From the NCBI GenBank assembly GCA_934645175.1, contig CAKUDE010000038.1, positions 1 to 19,601 on the forward strand: 19,601 nt of DNA. The letters are read 5' to 3'. A program made the position numbers and the translations under genes. A model generated the notes under the pieces. The model ran no database searches and was not told where the DNA came from. It worked only from the letters and a program-made list of their open reading frames with translations. This document shows positions 7,601 through 17,614 of the stretch, one piece after another (the first letter of the stretch is position 1; every line of letters starts with the position of its first letter). This DNA is from an uncultured Oscillospiraceae bacterium (GTDB lineage: Bacteria; Bacillota; Clostridia; Oscillospirales; Oscillospiraceae).

Positions 7601-10600
7601 CACGCTCTATCGCTACGACGCGACGCTGATCCGGAACGCCGGACAGGTGATGTTCTATGCGATGAACGGCGACGGCGAATTGATCGAGCTGTCCCGCCTC
7701 TCCGAACAGACCATAGGCGCATTCTACTATACCAACGGCGGTACATGGCAGAATCGCCTGGCACAGTGGCTGATCAACCGCCGCATTTCGACCTTCGGAG
7801 TGCCCGAGGGAGACCGCCTGACGGTCGGTTTGATTGCCATTCCGGAATACTACTGCCAAAACGGTACCCTGTCGAACGACGAGGTTTGTGCTCTGATCCG
7901 CGAGAATAAGCTCGGTGACGGCGCCTTCCTTTCGACAAGCTATACCATTGACGATACCGCGCCGGAGATCGTCAGCATCTCCCGTGAGCTGCTCAGCGAG
8001 GGGCTGCGCGTTACCGCACGGGATAATCAGTACATTGCCTCCGTTATGGTGCTCGACAAGAACGGCACGAAGGTGCTGGCCACGGCGATGCCGAAGCAGA
8101 CGCAGGCAGGGCAGACTACCACTGCTGCGATCGATCTGACAGGAATTGCCGTCGGCCAAACCTGCATTGTCCTTGTTGCGGATTATGCGGGCAATGAAAC
8201 CTATTATACGGTCGAATACGGCGGCGAAAGCGAAGACTTCAGCGGTGGTATATTCGGCTTTACGCAGAGCAACGGCCTCGGCGGCGGAAAGCGCTGGGTC
8301 CGTATTACACCGGAGGAGCTGCACTATAAGAGTGAATCGGATTACTCCGGTGTGACGTTGACCGCACGATTTAACGAGACAATCACCGCTGCCGAGTATG
8401 TCAGGGGCGTAGTGTTTATGCTGACGCAGGAGGGTGTGCTTCTGGCGGCCGATCAGGGCGATTGGGGCTTTACCAATCTTGTCGGCATGACCGATCCGTC
8501 GCTGGGGATCACCGATCTGGCATACAGCGCCTCCGACGGTAAGCTCTACGGAATCGGCGTCGGGAATAAGATCTACAGCATCGATCTGCTGACGGCACAG
8601 ACTGCACTTATCTGCACTTTGACTGTCACAAATCCGAAAACAAAGGCGGCAAACAACCTCCGTTTGCGTACGCTTTCGATCGATGATGAGGGGAACTTCT
8701 ACTCAACAAACGACACAACGGCAAGTGCCAACAGCTTCCTTTATCGCTGGACGACCGAGCAGATGAGTGCCGGTACGCTTACCCTTGCGCCGGCCTTTAA
8801 CGTCGCCACCGGCGGTAACGGCGGTCTCGGCGGTCAGAGCCTCGCATGGGACCATGACAAAGACCTTCTCTATTGGGCGGACGGCAGCGCCACACCCGGT
8901 CTGCGCATCTTTGATCTTGCAACGGGCAAATCCGCCTTTGCACCGAGCAGCTACAATACCCGGCAGGGCGGCGGACGTACGGGCGTGATTCTCTCCGGCC
9001 TTTACATTGTGCCGTCCGACAAGACGCGTTTTGAGCCGTCCACGGAGGCCGTTGCAATTTCGCTCAACCGCACGGAGCTGACGCTCCTGCCCGGTACAGT
9101 TACAAGCCTGTCCGCAACGGTGCTTCCGTGGAACCTGAAGAACTCTTCGGTCACATGGTCCAGCAGCGATTCCTCGGTGGTCGCGGTTGACGCACAGGGC
9201 GAGCTTTCCGCACGCTCCGTCGGTACTGCCGTGATTACCGCTACGACGGCAGCGGAGCCGCACCTGACGGCAAGCTGCACCGTGACGGTCAAAACGATGG
9301 ACGCAAAGCCCATGCGCGGACTGGCATACAACGAAAAGCAGGGGGCCTCGTGGATCCGCTTTGACCCGAATGAGGCTTCAAAATGGGTGTCCGAAGGAAA
9401 CGCGACCGGCCTGAACAGCGGCGGTGTGCTTTTCAACGGGAAGCTTTACGGCATCGACGGCGACGGATTGTATGAAACCGACCCGGATACGCTGGAAACC
9501 GTCCGCCTTGGCAGGCTCAACACTACATGGTATTGGTCCGATGCCGCACCCGCGCCGAGACTTTACGGCGACACAAACGATTCCTTCGGCTATATTGCCG
9601 GCGTTTGCAACGGCGGACAGTTCCTTGCACTGATCGACCCGTACCGGGATGATCTTCTTTACTGGGATCTTGCGACATATTTCTCCGTGGATCCTATGGC
9701 TGTCATAGCCTATGCGGGCAGCGACCGCTATCGCTCCGGCAGGACGGTAAGCGGGACAGGTGCAAATCATGTAATCGACCGTGAACATTTCTATGTGATG
9801 ACGGAATCGGGAATCCTTTACCGGATTACACTGAGCGCATCTTTCGGCGATACAAGCGGTTACGATTTCTCCATCGCAAAACTCGGGGAAACGAGCATTG
9901 ATCTGAGCGGTGTCGGCACTGCAGGCGGCCCGGCCTTTGCATCGCTTCTTGCCGAGGAACGCAGCGGTTATCTGCTGTTGACCGTCGCGAATTCCGGCGA
10001 CACCACCCGGCTGTATGCCATCGATCCCGAAACCGTGATTTCCACGGAGCTTGGAAATTTCGGGACGGATATCCAACCGGTGACCAATCTGTACCAGTTT
10101 GACCGTGCGGAGGGCTTTGCCGTTCGCATCGGCTCGGCTCTCACCGATATTTATGTCGGCGACAGTATTTCTCTCAGCGCGCGGACCGTTTTCGCGGATG
10201 TAAAGCTGACGTGGACAACGAGCGACGCTTCCGTTGCGACGGTTGACGAGTCCGGTGTTGTGACTGCGCATAAGGCCGGCAGCGTGACCATCACGGCCTC
10301 TGCCGAAAGCAATGGCGTTCGCGCAAGTGCAGACGTTTCGATACAGGTTCTCCCGCTCGGCACGGCGAATGCGAACGTTCATGCGCAGCTTGTAACCAAC
10401 GGTGCAGCCAAGTGGGTTCGCATCGACACCGCTTCGCTCCTGGTTACGGTGGAAGGCAATGCCTCTACGGCTTTGACGGTGGGAGGCGTGCACAACGGGA
10501 AGATCTATGGCTCCGTGACGAGCTATGCCGAAGGGGAATTGACGAGCTTTATCGTTATTGACCCGAAAAACGGTTACATAGAGGAAAGCGGTTCGCTGTA

Positions 10601-12167
10601 TGACGATGCGTGGATTCCTGTCGATATGACGACTGCGCCCGGTATCACCGTCGATGTTGACGGAGAGGAAGAGAACATTCTGTCCGGCCCGGTCGTACTG
10701 TCGCACTGGCAGCGCTTCGGCCTTATAACGGATGCACTGAAGGGCAACCTGAAGGGCTGGATGGGCGCGCCGAGCGCCGGCAGCAACGGAGCGGCGATTG
10801 CGTATCTTGGTACGGGAAGCTATCAGGGCCACGATGCAATGTATTATAGCGTCCTGTGCGCCGACGGTAACCTCTATGATTATGTTCTTTACGGCTATTA
10901 CGACGAGGACGAGGAGGAAGTCGTTGAACGTTATGCCTATCGCGTTCGCGGAAATGTCGGAACGGACTTCAAGTATTTTACCGGCCTGACCATGACCTAC
11001 AGCGCTGAGGCCGGTGGGCTGATCGTCGGCTACAACAATACGAAGCGTGGTGCGGCGGAGCTGTATTTTATCGATCTGCGTGCCGTAAGCCCGGCCTGCG
11101 TGAAGCTTGGCGTTTTGGATGCCACATATATTTCGACACTATATACCGATGCCGAGCTGAACGGGACACTCGGAGCGATCGAGCTGCCCGAACCTGTACA
11201 GTCCGCATCAGTACATGATGAAGAGGCGGCACTCCAGGCCTCCGTTGCAAACCGCGGAGATTTTGTACCGCAGTCGCTCCCGAATATTCGCGAAAACGAT
11301 ACGCTGGTTACCGTCGAGGTAACGGCGAAGGATGCACAGGGGACTGACATCAGCGCTTTCAATGGCGTGACAACGGTGCAATACGATGCGGAGCACCTTG
11401 TTTTGAAATCCGTTATCTGCCATGCCGCACAGTATGCGGTACGGCAGGAGGAGGGCACGCTGACCGTCGCTTACGCCGATACAGAGGCACTCGACAGCAT
11501 TATGACCCTTGTCTTTGAACGCAAAGGCGAGGGTGCGCTGAAAATCACGACGAAGGACGTCGGCAGCGAGCACTCCGGTTACACGGAAGTAATCGGAACC
11601 GCCTGTCCGAGCAGCCATCTTCCGGATGTTCCGAAGGGTGCGTGGTATCATGAAGCCGTGGATTATGTGCTCCAAGCCGGGCTGATGCAGGGTGACGGAC
11701 AGCGCTTTGACCCGAACGGCGGCGCAACGCGCGCCATGCTCGTGCAGACACTCTACAATTTGGCGGGCGCATCGGATACGGATACGGCTTCCGGCTTTGC
11801 CGACGTGCCGGAATCGCAGTGGTATGCTGCAGCGATCGCATGGGCACGGAAAAACGGTATTGTCACGGGCGATGATTCGTCGCATTTCGCCCCCGGCCGT
11901 CTTGCGACAAGGCAGGAAACTGTGACAATGCTCTATCGCTTCGTGACGGTCTACCTCGGATGGGAAGCGGGCGAGAGAAATGACCTGTCCGAGTTTACGG
12001 ATAAGGACAGCGTTGCTGCCTATGCGCTTGAGGCGATGCAGTGGGCCGTCGACGTTGGTCTTGTAAACGGTATGGGCGACGGGACGCTTGCTCCGACCGC
12101 CACGGCCACGCGTGCGGAACTGGCGGCGCTGCTGATGCGTCTGCACCGCGACCTTCTGAATCCCTAA
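4605..12167 (+). CDS. Giant SLH-anchored S8 serine protease with internal dockerin, Ig-like and cohesin-like domains
   Basis: This 2,520-aa secreted subtilase has the start MKKLIQGRLL after GAAAGGAGG and a signal peptide ending near QPAYA (residues 24-28). An I9-like propeptide (about 65-165) precedes an S8 domain (about 180-715) with Asp201 (IIDTG), His295 (HGSHVAG), oxyanion Asn400 (SAGNSG) and Ser643 (SGTSMAAP). A PA insert lies near 475-560, a lactocepin/C5a-peptidase-like layout. An Fn3-like region (about 720-980) contains two calcium-loop repeats (DLDGDGDTDADD at 812, DLNGDGKIDSYD at 843), a type I dockerin. Three propeller-like repeats start at W1231, W1583 and W1937. Ig-like BIG2 domains lie between them (about 1482-1563 and 1837-1919). 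A cohesin-like region (about 2225-2326) and three SLH modules (2340-2520) end the chain. It should degrade proteins at the cell surface, bound to wall polymers through SLH. It is monocistronic. The propeller and cohesin-like calls are less certain. Confidence 0.93.
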   Translation: MKKLIQGRLLPILLSLLLLVGLVQPAYAVSGSGLSFSRIDRLSQSLLYRGAAEEESLPDYAPDDRVRVSIVLKAPSVLAAGFSTLGISENAEATAYRDRLKEDQERAAVAIGRATGESLDVVWNLTLAANLLSAEVRYGSIETISALEQVDKVVLEPVYEPAEAQADTAEPNMATSAGQTGSDLAWAVGYTGAGSRIAIIDTGLDTDHQSFDNGAFLYSLAALAKEKGMTTEDYLRSLHMLSVDEIAGKLDQLNIKGVDAETLRLNDKTPFAYNYVDGDYDVTHDNDRMGEHGSHVAGISAANRFVPDGKGGYTEALQTVKMQGVAPDAQLLVFKVFGKKGGAYASDYMAAIEDAIVLGCDSVNLSLGTRNPGFSDAGLYQSIMDTLTGSDTVVTFSAGNSGAWADYAYNGGGLYADDVNFQTDGAPGSYRNGLTVASVDNRGLTTEVIRINGEDFLYLDGINGQNNPLQTLAGTQEFVLLDGVGTAEEFARIKGFLKGRIAVCSRGAISFGEKAAAAMDNGAIALIVCNNEPGILRMRMEGYTGTAPAASVIQRAGQTLKANARLVTDEQGEPLCYLGTLEIPEGQWPVLTESYDKMSSFSAWGVPGSLLLKPEITAPGGNIYSVNGSVPGGTEYMTMSGTSMAAPQIAGLTALLMQYLRENGLAEAAGVSLRVLAQSLLMSTARPLFNYDGNCYYSVLQQGAGLARIDAALAAGSYLLMDDNATQSAADGKIKAELGDDPLKAGEYSFGFTVNGLNGSASYTLATSLFTQAIVESEGGLRLDTTTAALAANVTYTVDGRELKPESLYLCDLDGDGDTDADDAQIILEYAAGCRSAIDARADLNGDGKIDSYDAYLLLDGLKSGSFTVAAGQSAHVSVTIRLSDAARELLDRNYRCGAYVEGFVSVDPVVSQEGAQLPSHSIPVLGFYGNWSEPSMFERITYTDYLYGDTTLPYAGVLSTNVPVIRFPGSSDAFYSIGNPYGREETYPAGREAISSKSTLYRYDATLIRNAGQVMFYAMNGDGELIELSRLSEQTIGAFYYTNGGTWQNRLAQWLINRRISTFGVPEGDRLTVGLIAIPEYYCQNGTLSNDEVCALIRENKLGDGAFLSTSYTIDDTAPEIVSISRELLSEGLRVTARDNQYIASVMVLDKNGTKVLATAMPKQTQAGQTTTAAIDLTGIAVGQTCIVLVADYAGNETYYTVEYGGESEDFSGGIFGFTQSNGLGGGKRWVRITPEELHYKSESDYSGVTLTARFNETITAAEYVRGVVFMLTQEGVLLAADQGDWGFTNLVGMTDPSLGITDLAYSASDGKLYGIGVGNKIYSIDLLTAQTALICTLTVTNPKTKAANNLRLRTLSIDDEGNFYSTNDTTASANSFLYRWTTEQMSAGTLTLAPAFNVATGGNGGLGGQSLAWDHDKDLLYWADGSATPGLRIFDLATGKSAFAPSSYNTRQGGGRTGVILSGLYIVPSDKTRFEPSTEAVAISLNRTELTLLPGTVTSLSATVLPWNLKNSSVTWSSSDSSVVAVDAQGELSARSVGTAVITATTAAEPHLTASCTVTVKTMDAKPMRGLAYNEKQGASWIRFDPNEASKWVSEGNATGLNSGGVLFNGKLYGIDGDGLYETDPDTLETVRLGRLNTTWYWSDAAPAPRLYGDTNDSFGYIAGVCNGGQFLALIDPYRDDLLYWDLATYFSVDPMAVIAYAGSDRYRSGRTVSGTGANHVIDREHFYVMTESGILYRITLSASFGDTSGYDFSIAKLGETSIDLSGVGTAGGPAFASLLAEERSGYLLLTVANSGDTTRLYAIDPETVISTELGNFGTDIQPVTNLYQFDRAEGFAVRIGSALTDIYVGDSISLSARTVFADVKLTWTTSDASVATVDESGVVTAHKAGSVTITASAESNGVRASADVSIQVLPLGTANANVHAQLVTNGAAKWVRIDTASLLVTVEGNASTALTVGGVHNGKIYGSVTSYAEGELTSFIVIDPKNGYIEESGSLYDDAWIPVDMTTAPGITVDVDGEEENILSGPVVLSHWQRFGLITDALKGNLKGWMGAPSAGSNGAAIAYLGTGSYQGHDAMYYSVLCADGNLYDYVLYGYYDEDEEEVVERYAYRVRGNVGTDFKYFTGLTMTYSAEAGGLIVGYNNTKRGAAELYFIDLRAVSPACVKLGVLDATYISTLYTDAELNGTLGAIELPEPVQSASVHDEEAALQASVANRGDFVPQSLPNIRENDTLVTVEVTAKDAQGTDISAFNGVTTVQYDAEHLVLKSVICHAAQYAVRQEEGTLTVAYADTEALDSIMTLVFERKGEGALKITTKDVGSEHSGYTEVIGTACPSSHLPDVPKGAWYHEAVDYVLQAGLMQGDGQRFDPNGGATRAMLVQTLYNLAGASDTDTASGFADVPESQWYAAAIAWARKNGIVTGDDSSHFAPGRLATRQETVTMLYRFVTVYLGWEAGERNDLSEFTDKDSVAAYALEAMQWAVDVGLVNGMGDGTLAPTATATRAELAALLMRLHRDLLNP

Positions 12168-12189
12168 ACGGTTCTCCTTCCTTTTTCAA

Positions 12190-12222
12190 TACCCGCCGCA
12201 GGAAGCAACCCTGCGGCGGGTA
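12190..12222 (+). terminator. Hairpin after the protease gene
   Basis: A perfect 13-bp stem (TACCCGCCGCAGG with CCTGCGGCGGGTA, 7-nt loop) starts 23 bases past the stop codon. The following bases (AACTCTTTCC) form only a weak U-tract, so this may work together with the next hairpin. Confidence 0.7.
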
Positions 12223-12241
12223 AACTCTTTCCAGGCAGTCA

Positions 12242-12269
12242 AAAGGGACGCCCTTGCGGGCGTCCCTTT
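12242..12269 (-). terminator. Intrinsic terminator after pyruvate:ferredoxin oxidoreductase, probably bidirectional
   Basis: A perfect 12-bp stem (AAAGGGACGCCC with GGGCGTCCCTTT) with a 4-nt loop lies 22 bases past the minus-strand stop codon at 12292. T runs lie on both sides of the stem, so it can serve the convergent protease gene as well. Confidence 0.8.
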
Positions 12270-12291
12270 CTTGGTATACGAGGGATTGAAA

Positions 12292-15948
<3,657 letters not shown>

Positions 15949-15951
<3 letters not shown>

Positions 15952-15966
15952 AGTGAAATACCTCCT
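15949..15966 (-). promoter_or_regulatory. Ribosome binding site deciding the TTG start of nifJ
   Basis: On the minus strand AGGAGG (15966-15961) is followed by nine bases and TTG (15951-15949). This perfect site supports the TTG start over any neighbouring ATG. Confidence 0.85.
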
Positions 15967-15991
15967 AAAGTGTATTGGTTCACACAGAGCC

Positions 15992-16020
15992 ATTGTACCA
16001 CCGACTTCGCGTTTTGTAAA
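15992..16020 (-). promoter_or_regulatory. Promoter of nifJ
   Basis: On the minus strand TTTACA (16015-16020) and TACAAT (15992-15997) are separated by 17 bases. A- and T-tracts lie directly upstream of the -35 box and could act as an UP element. The predicted start is near 15985, 34 bases before the TTG. Confidence 0.75.
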
Positions 16021-16052
16021 TCAAAAAAAACGAATTACGACGTTTTTTTTGA
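16021..16052. repeat. Perfect 12-bp inverted repeat upstream of the nifJ promoter
   Basis: TCAAAAAAAACG (16021-16032) and CGTTTTTTTTGA (16041-16052) are perfect inverted copies with an 8-base spacer. The repeat starts immediately next to the nifJ -35 box. It may be an operator or a symmetric UP-like element. It has too little GC to be a convincing terminator. Confidence 0.55.
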
Positions 16053-16228
16053 AAAAAAGTAAGATGAAACAAGAATGGCGGCCATGAGTTATCAGAGCTT
16101 TCGTTGAATTTTTCTATCTCTCAAATCCACTAATCAATGTTTCCGACAGCGTTCAATTCGATCCCGGCTGCAACGGCCGTTTTTTGTGAAAAATACTTTG
16201 CTCCTCCGCGAAAACGGCAAAATGCGAC

Positions 16229-16246
16229 ACACGGATCGTGTAGAAT
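16229..16246 (+). promoter_or_regulatory. Palindrome and -10 box of the small-peptide gene
   Basis: ACACG-GAT-CGTGT (16229-16241) is a perfect palindrome with a 3-base centre. Its last base is the first base of the -10 box TAGAAT (16241-16246). No -35 match is visible at the right distance, which would suit an activator-dependent promoter. The predicted start is near 16253. Confidence 0.5.
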
Positions 16247-16266
16247 AGAGACATCCTATGAAACGA

Positions 16267-16277
16267 GAGGTGTCCTC
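16267..16277 (+). promoter_or_regulatory. Small hairpin over the peptide gene's ribosome binding site
   Basis: GAGG (16267-16270) pairs with CCTC (16274-16277) across TGT, placing part of the Shine-Dalgarno (GAGAGG) in a short stem two bases before the ATG at 16280. At four base pairs the stem is weak. Confidence 0.3.
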
Positions 16278-16279
16278 AT

Positions 16280-16447
16280 ATGAAAAAACTAATTGGTATT
16301 CTTGCAGCGCTGCTGATCTGCACTGTCCTGACGGCGACGGTTGCCGTCTGTGCGAGCGATCCGGAGCCGAACACTCAGACAGATGCGGCCATATCGGGTG
16401 AGCCGCTGCCGCCGGTTTCCAGAGACCCGAAGCCGGATGAGATCTGA
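16280..16447 (+). CDS. Small exported peptide, candidate pheromone precursor
   Basis: This 55-aa reading frame starts MKKLIGILAALLICTVL. It has two lysines, a hydrophobic core to about residue 23, and a likely signal peptidase I site after VCA (residue 25). The remaining 30-residue acidic, proline-rich tail ends PPVSRDPKPDEI. Cys24 is not in a convincing lipobox. A GAGAGG site and a palindrome-flanked -10 box lie upstream. The 3' end overlaps the convergent regulator gene by 73 bases, so residues 32-55 are coded opposite the regulator's last 24 codons. The signal peptide on the non-overlapping part argues that it is a real gene. The tiny exported precursor beside an HTH/TPR regulator matches the RRNPP pheromone layout; the function is inferred. 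Alternatives are an unrelated small secreted protein or a lipoprotein. Confidence 0.65.
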   Translation: MKKLIGILAALLICTVLTATVAVCASDPEPNTQTDAAISGEPLPPVSRDPKPDEI

Positions 16448-17391
16448 GAGGGCAGATCAATCCCGAAATAGCGCTTTATATCCGCTGCGGCATATTGAAG
16501 ACCCGGCCGGTCATTCAGCGCTTTTGTGATGTAGTAGGTTTGGTAGTACAGGTCGAGGCTCCTTTCGTCATTTCCCAGGAAATGACAGGCCTCGGCCGCT
16601 ACGCTCAGGAGATCCGGAAAAGACGCATAGTGGCCGTTATGAATGCACATATCAATACCTTCCTCCGCAATGCGCAGGGCATCCTCGTGCAGTGCGCAGG
16701 CCTCCAGTTCTCTGGAATAATTGAAGGCAATCAGTCCAAGATGTGCCTGATGCGGCGGAATACTTCGAAAATGCTTTCTGATGTAGCCGTAAAGGGGCTT
16801 CAGAATGGCAATGGCTGCTTCGTGATCCTCGGAATAGGCATGCACCAGTGCAAGCTGGTTGATAACCTTTACTTCATCCGTAGTAAACAGGCCGTTTTCG
16901 ATGGAGGCAAGGGAAAAAGACGGGCAGGTGAGTCGAATTGCTTCCAGCAGCATCTCGTGCTGCTCGGGAGGGGAATACGGCCCGTCGCTCTTGCCCAAAA
17001 TCACGCGAGAGCGAAGGATAAGCTGGCGGCTGAGGCGATCCTCCGGATCGATCAGTGCCTCCAGCTCCGAATGCAGCCGCAGGGCTTCGGCACGAATCGC
17101 CGATTTTTCCTCCTTTGCGGCATTGCAGAATCGTACGTTCATTGACGTAATTTTCTTCTGCAGCCCGAGAACCTCCAGCTCATTTGCGCTCAGGAGCGCA
17201 AAATATCGATCCGCAGGAACATCCAGCCGTTCCAGCAGCGCGTTGATGATACTGCGCGACGGAGTTTGCTTTCCGCGCTCCAGCCGAGAGATCGTTGCGG
17301 GTTCGCAGATACCGCAGCAGAGCGCCTCCTGCGTCAGTCCAAGCTCAACGCGCTTTCGACGGATGAATTCTCCGAGAAAAAGCTCCTGCAT
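16375..17391 (-). CDS. XRE-family regulator with C-terminal TPR-like repeats (RRNPP-type candidate)
   Basis: This 338-aa cytoplasmic protein has an XRE-type helix-turn-helix at residues 5-58 (LGEFIRRKRVELGLTQEALC ... TISRLERGKQTPS). About 240 residues of helical repeats follow. TPR-like helix pairs are readable near 180-205 (ALVHAYSEDHEAAIAILKPL), 222-248 and 263-290 (AAEACHFLGNDERSLDLYYQ). This is the architecture of Rgg, PlcR, NprR and PrgX, whose TPR domains bind imported peptides. The last 25 residues are Gly/Ser-rich, lie beyond the repeats and are coded opposite the small peptide gene. AAGGAG precedes the ATG at 17391. The peptide's promoter is a plausible target because a palindrome abuts its -10 box. 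A plain stress or developmental XRE regulator is the alternative. No promoter of its own is clear. Confidence 0.85.
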   Translation of the reverse strand: MQELFLGEFIRRKRVELGLTQEALCCGICEPATISRLERGKQTPSRSIINALLERLDVPADRYFALLSANELEVLGLQKKITSMNVRFCNAAKEEKSAIRAEALRLHSELEALIDPEDRLSRQLILRSRVILGKSDGPYSPPEQHEMLLEAIRLTCPSFSLASIENGLFTTDEVKVINQLALVHAYSEDHEAAIAILKPLYGYIRKHFRSIPPHQAHLGLIAFNYSRELEACALHEDALRIAEEGIDMCIHNGHYASFPDLLSVAAEACHFLGNDERSLDLYYQTYYITKALNDRPGLQYAAADIKRYFGIDLPSQISSGFGSLETGGSGSPDMAASV

Positions 17392-17455
17392 GGGAATCTC
17401 CTTCCTTCCGTGTGGTCTGATGCCCGTCTGTTTTTGGGTTAAATGAATATGGAAG

Positions 17456-17500
17456 TGCTCCCTGTTTGCCGGGCGGTGAAACCGCGGCAGGCAGGGAGCA
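17456..17500 (+). other. Long hairpin in a divergent intergenic region
   Basis: A 20-bp stem is interrupted by a 2-base bulge and closed by a GAA loop. TGCTCCCTG pairs with CAGGGAGCA, then TTTGCC with GGCAGG using two G-U pairs, then GCGGT with ACCGC. The two wobble pairs become A-C mismatches on the other strand, so it folds better as plus-strand RNA. TTTTCG follows, so it could be a weak terminator or part of the deacetylase leader. It is also close to the start of the XRE gene on the other strand. Confidence 0.6.
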
Positions 17501-17614
17501 TTTTCGAAAAGGGCGGTTCACCGAATTATGAACGACTGCGCGTTGCTCGTACAGTCATATTTTGCCGTAGAAAAACAAAGGAAAACGGTCATACTAAACC
17601 GGGACGGTGAGCAT

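Larger units (their letters stand above)
15952..16279. other. Divergent intergenic region between nifJ and the small-peptide gene
   Basis: This 328-base region is visibly AT-richer than the flanking genes. It holds the nifJ ribosome binding site and promoter, a 12-bp inverted repeat (16021-16052), then about 110 bases in which I see no gene. A weak 4-bp hairpin followed by a T run follows (16165-16185), and then the palindrome, -10 box and ribosome binding site of the peptide gene. Confidence 0.7.

Noticed and set aside
9378..10832. A 484-codon minus-strand frame inside the protease gene
   Set aside because: It lies entirely within the repeat region of a clearly coding gene. It has no ribosome binding site and no domain.
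16165..16185. CGGC/GCCG stem followed by six T residues, possible terminator of a small RNA
   Set aside because: The stem is only four base pairs and no convincing promoter lies upstream on the plus strand, so I do not claim a transcript.
16441..16458. GATCTG/CAGATC stem over the stop codon of the peptide gene
   Set aside because: The stem is six pairs without a T-tract and lies inside the regulator's coding sequence, so it is not called as a terminator.
17528..17614. N-terminal extension of the deacetylase from an ATG at 17528
   Set aside because: It would place 29 polar residues before a clean signal peptide, while the ATG at 17615 begins the signal peptide directly.
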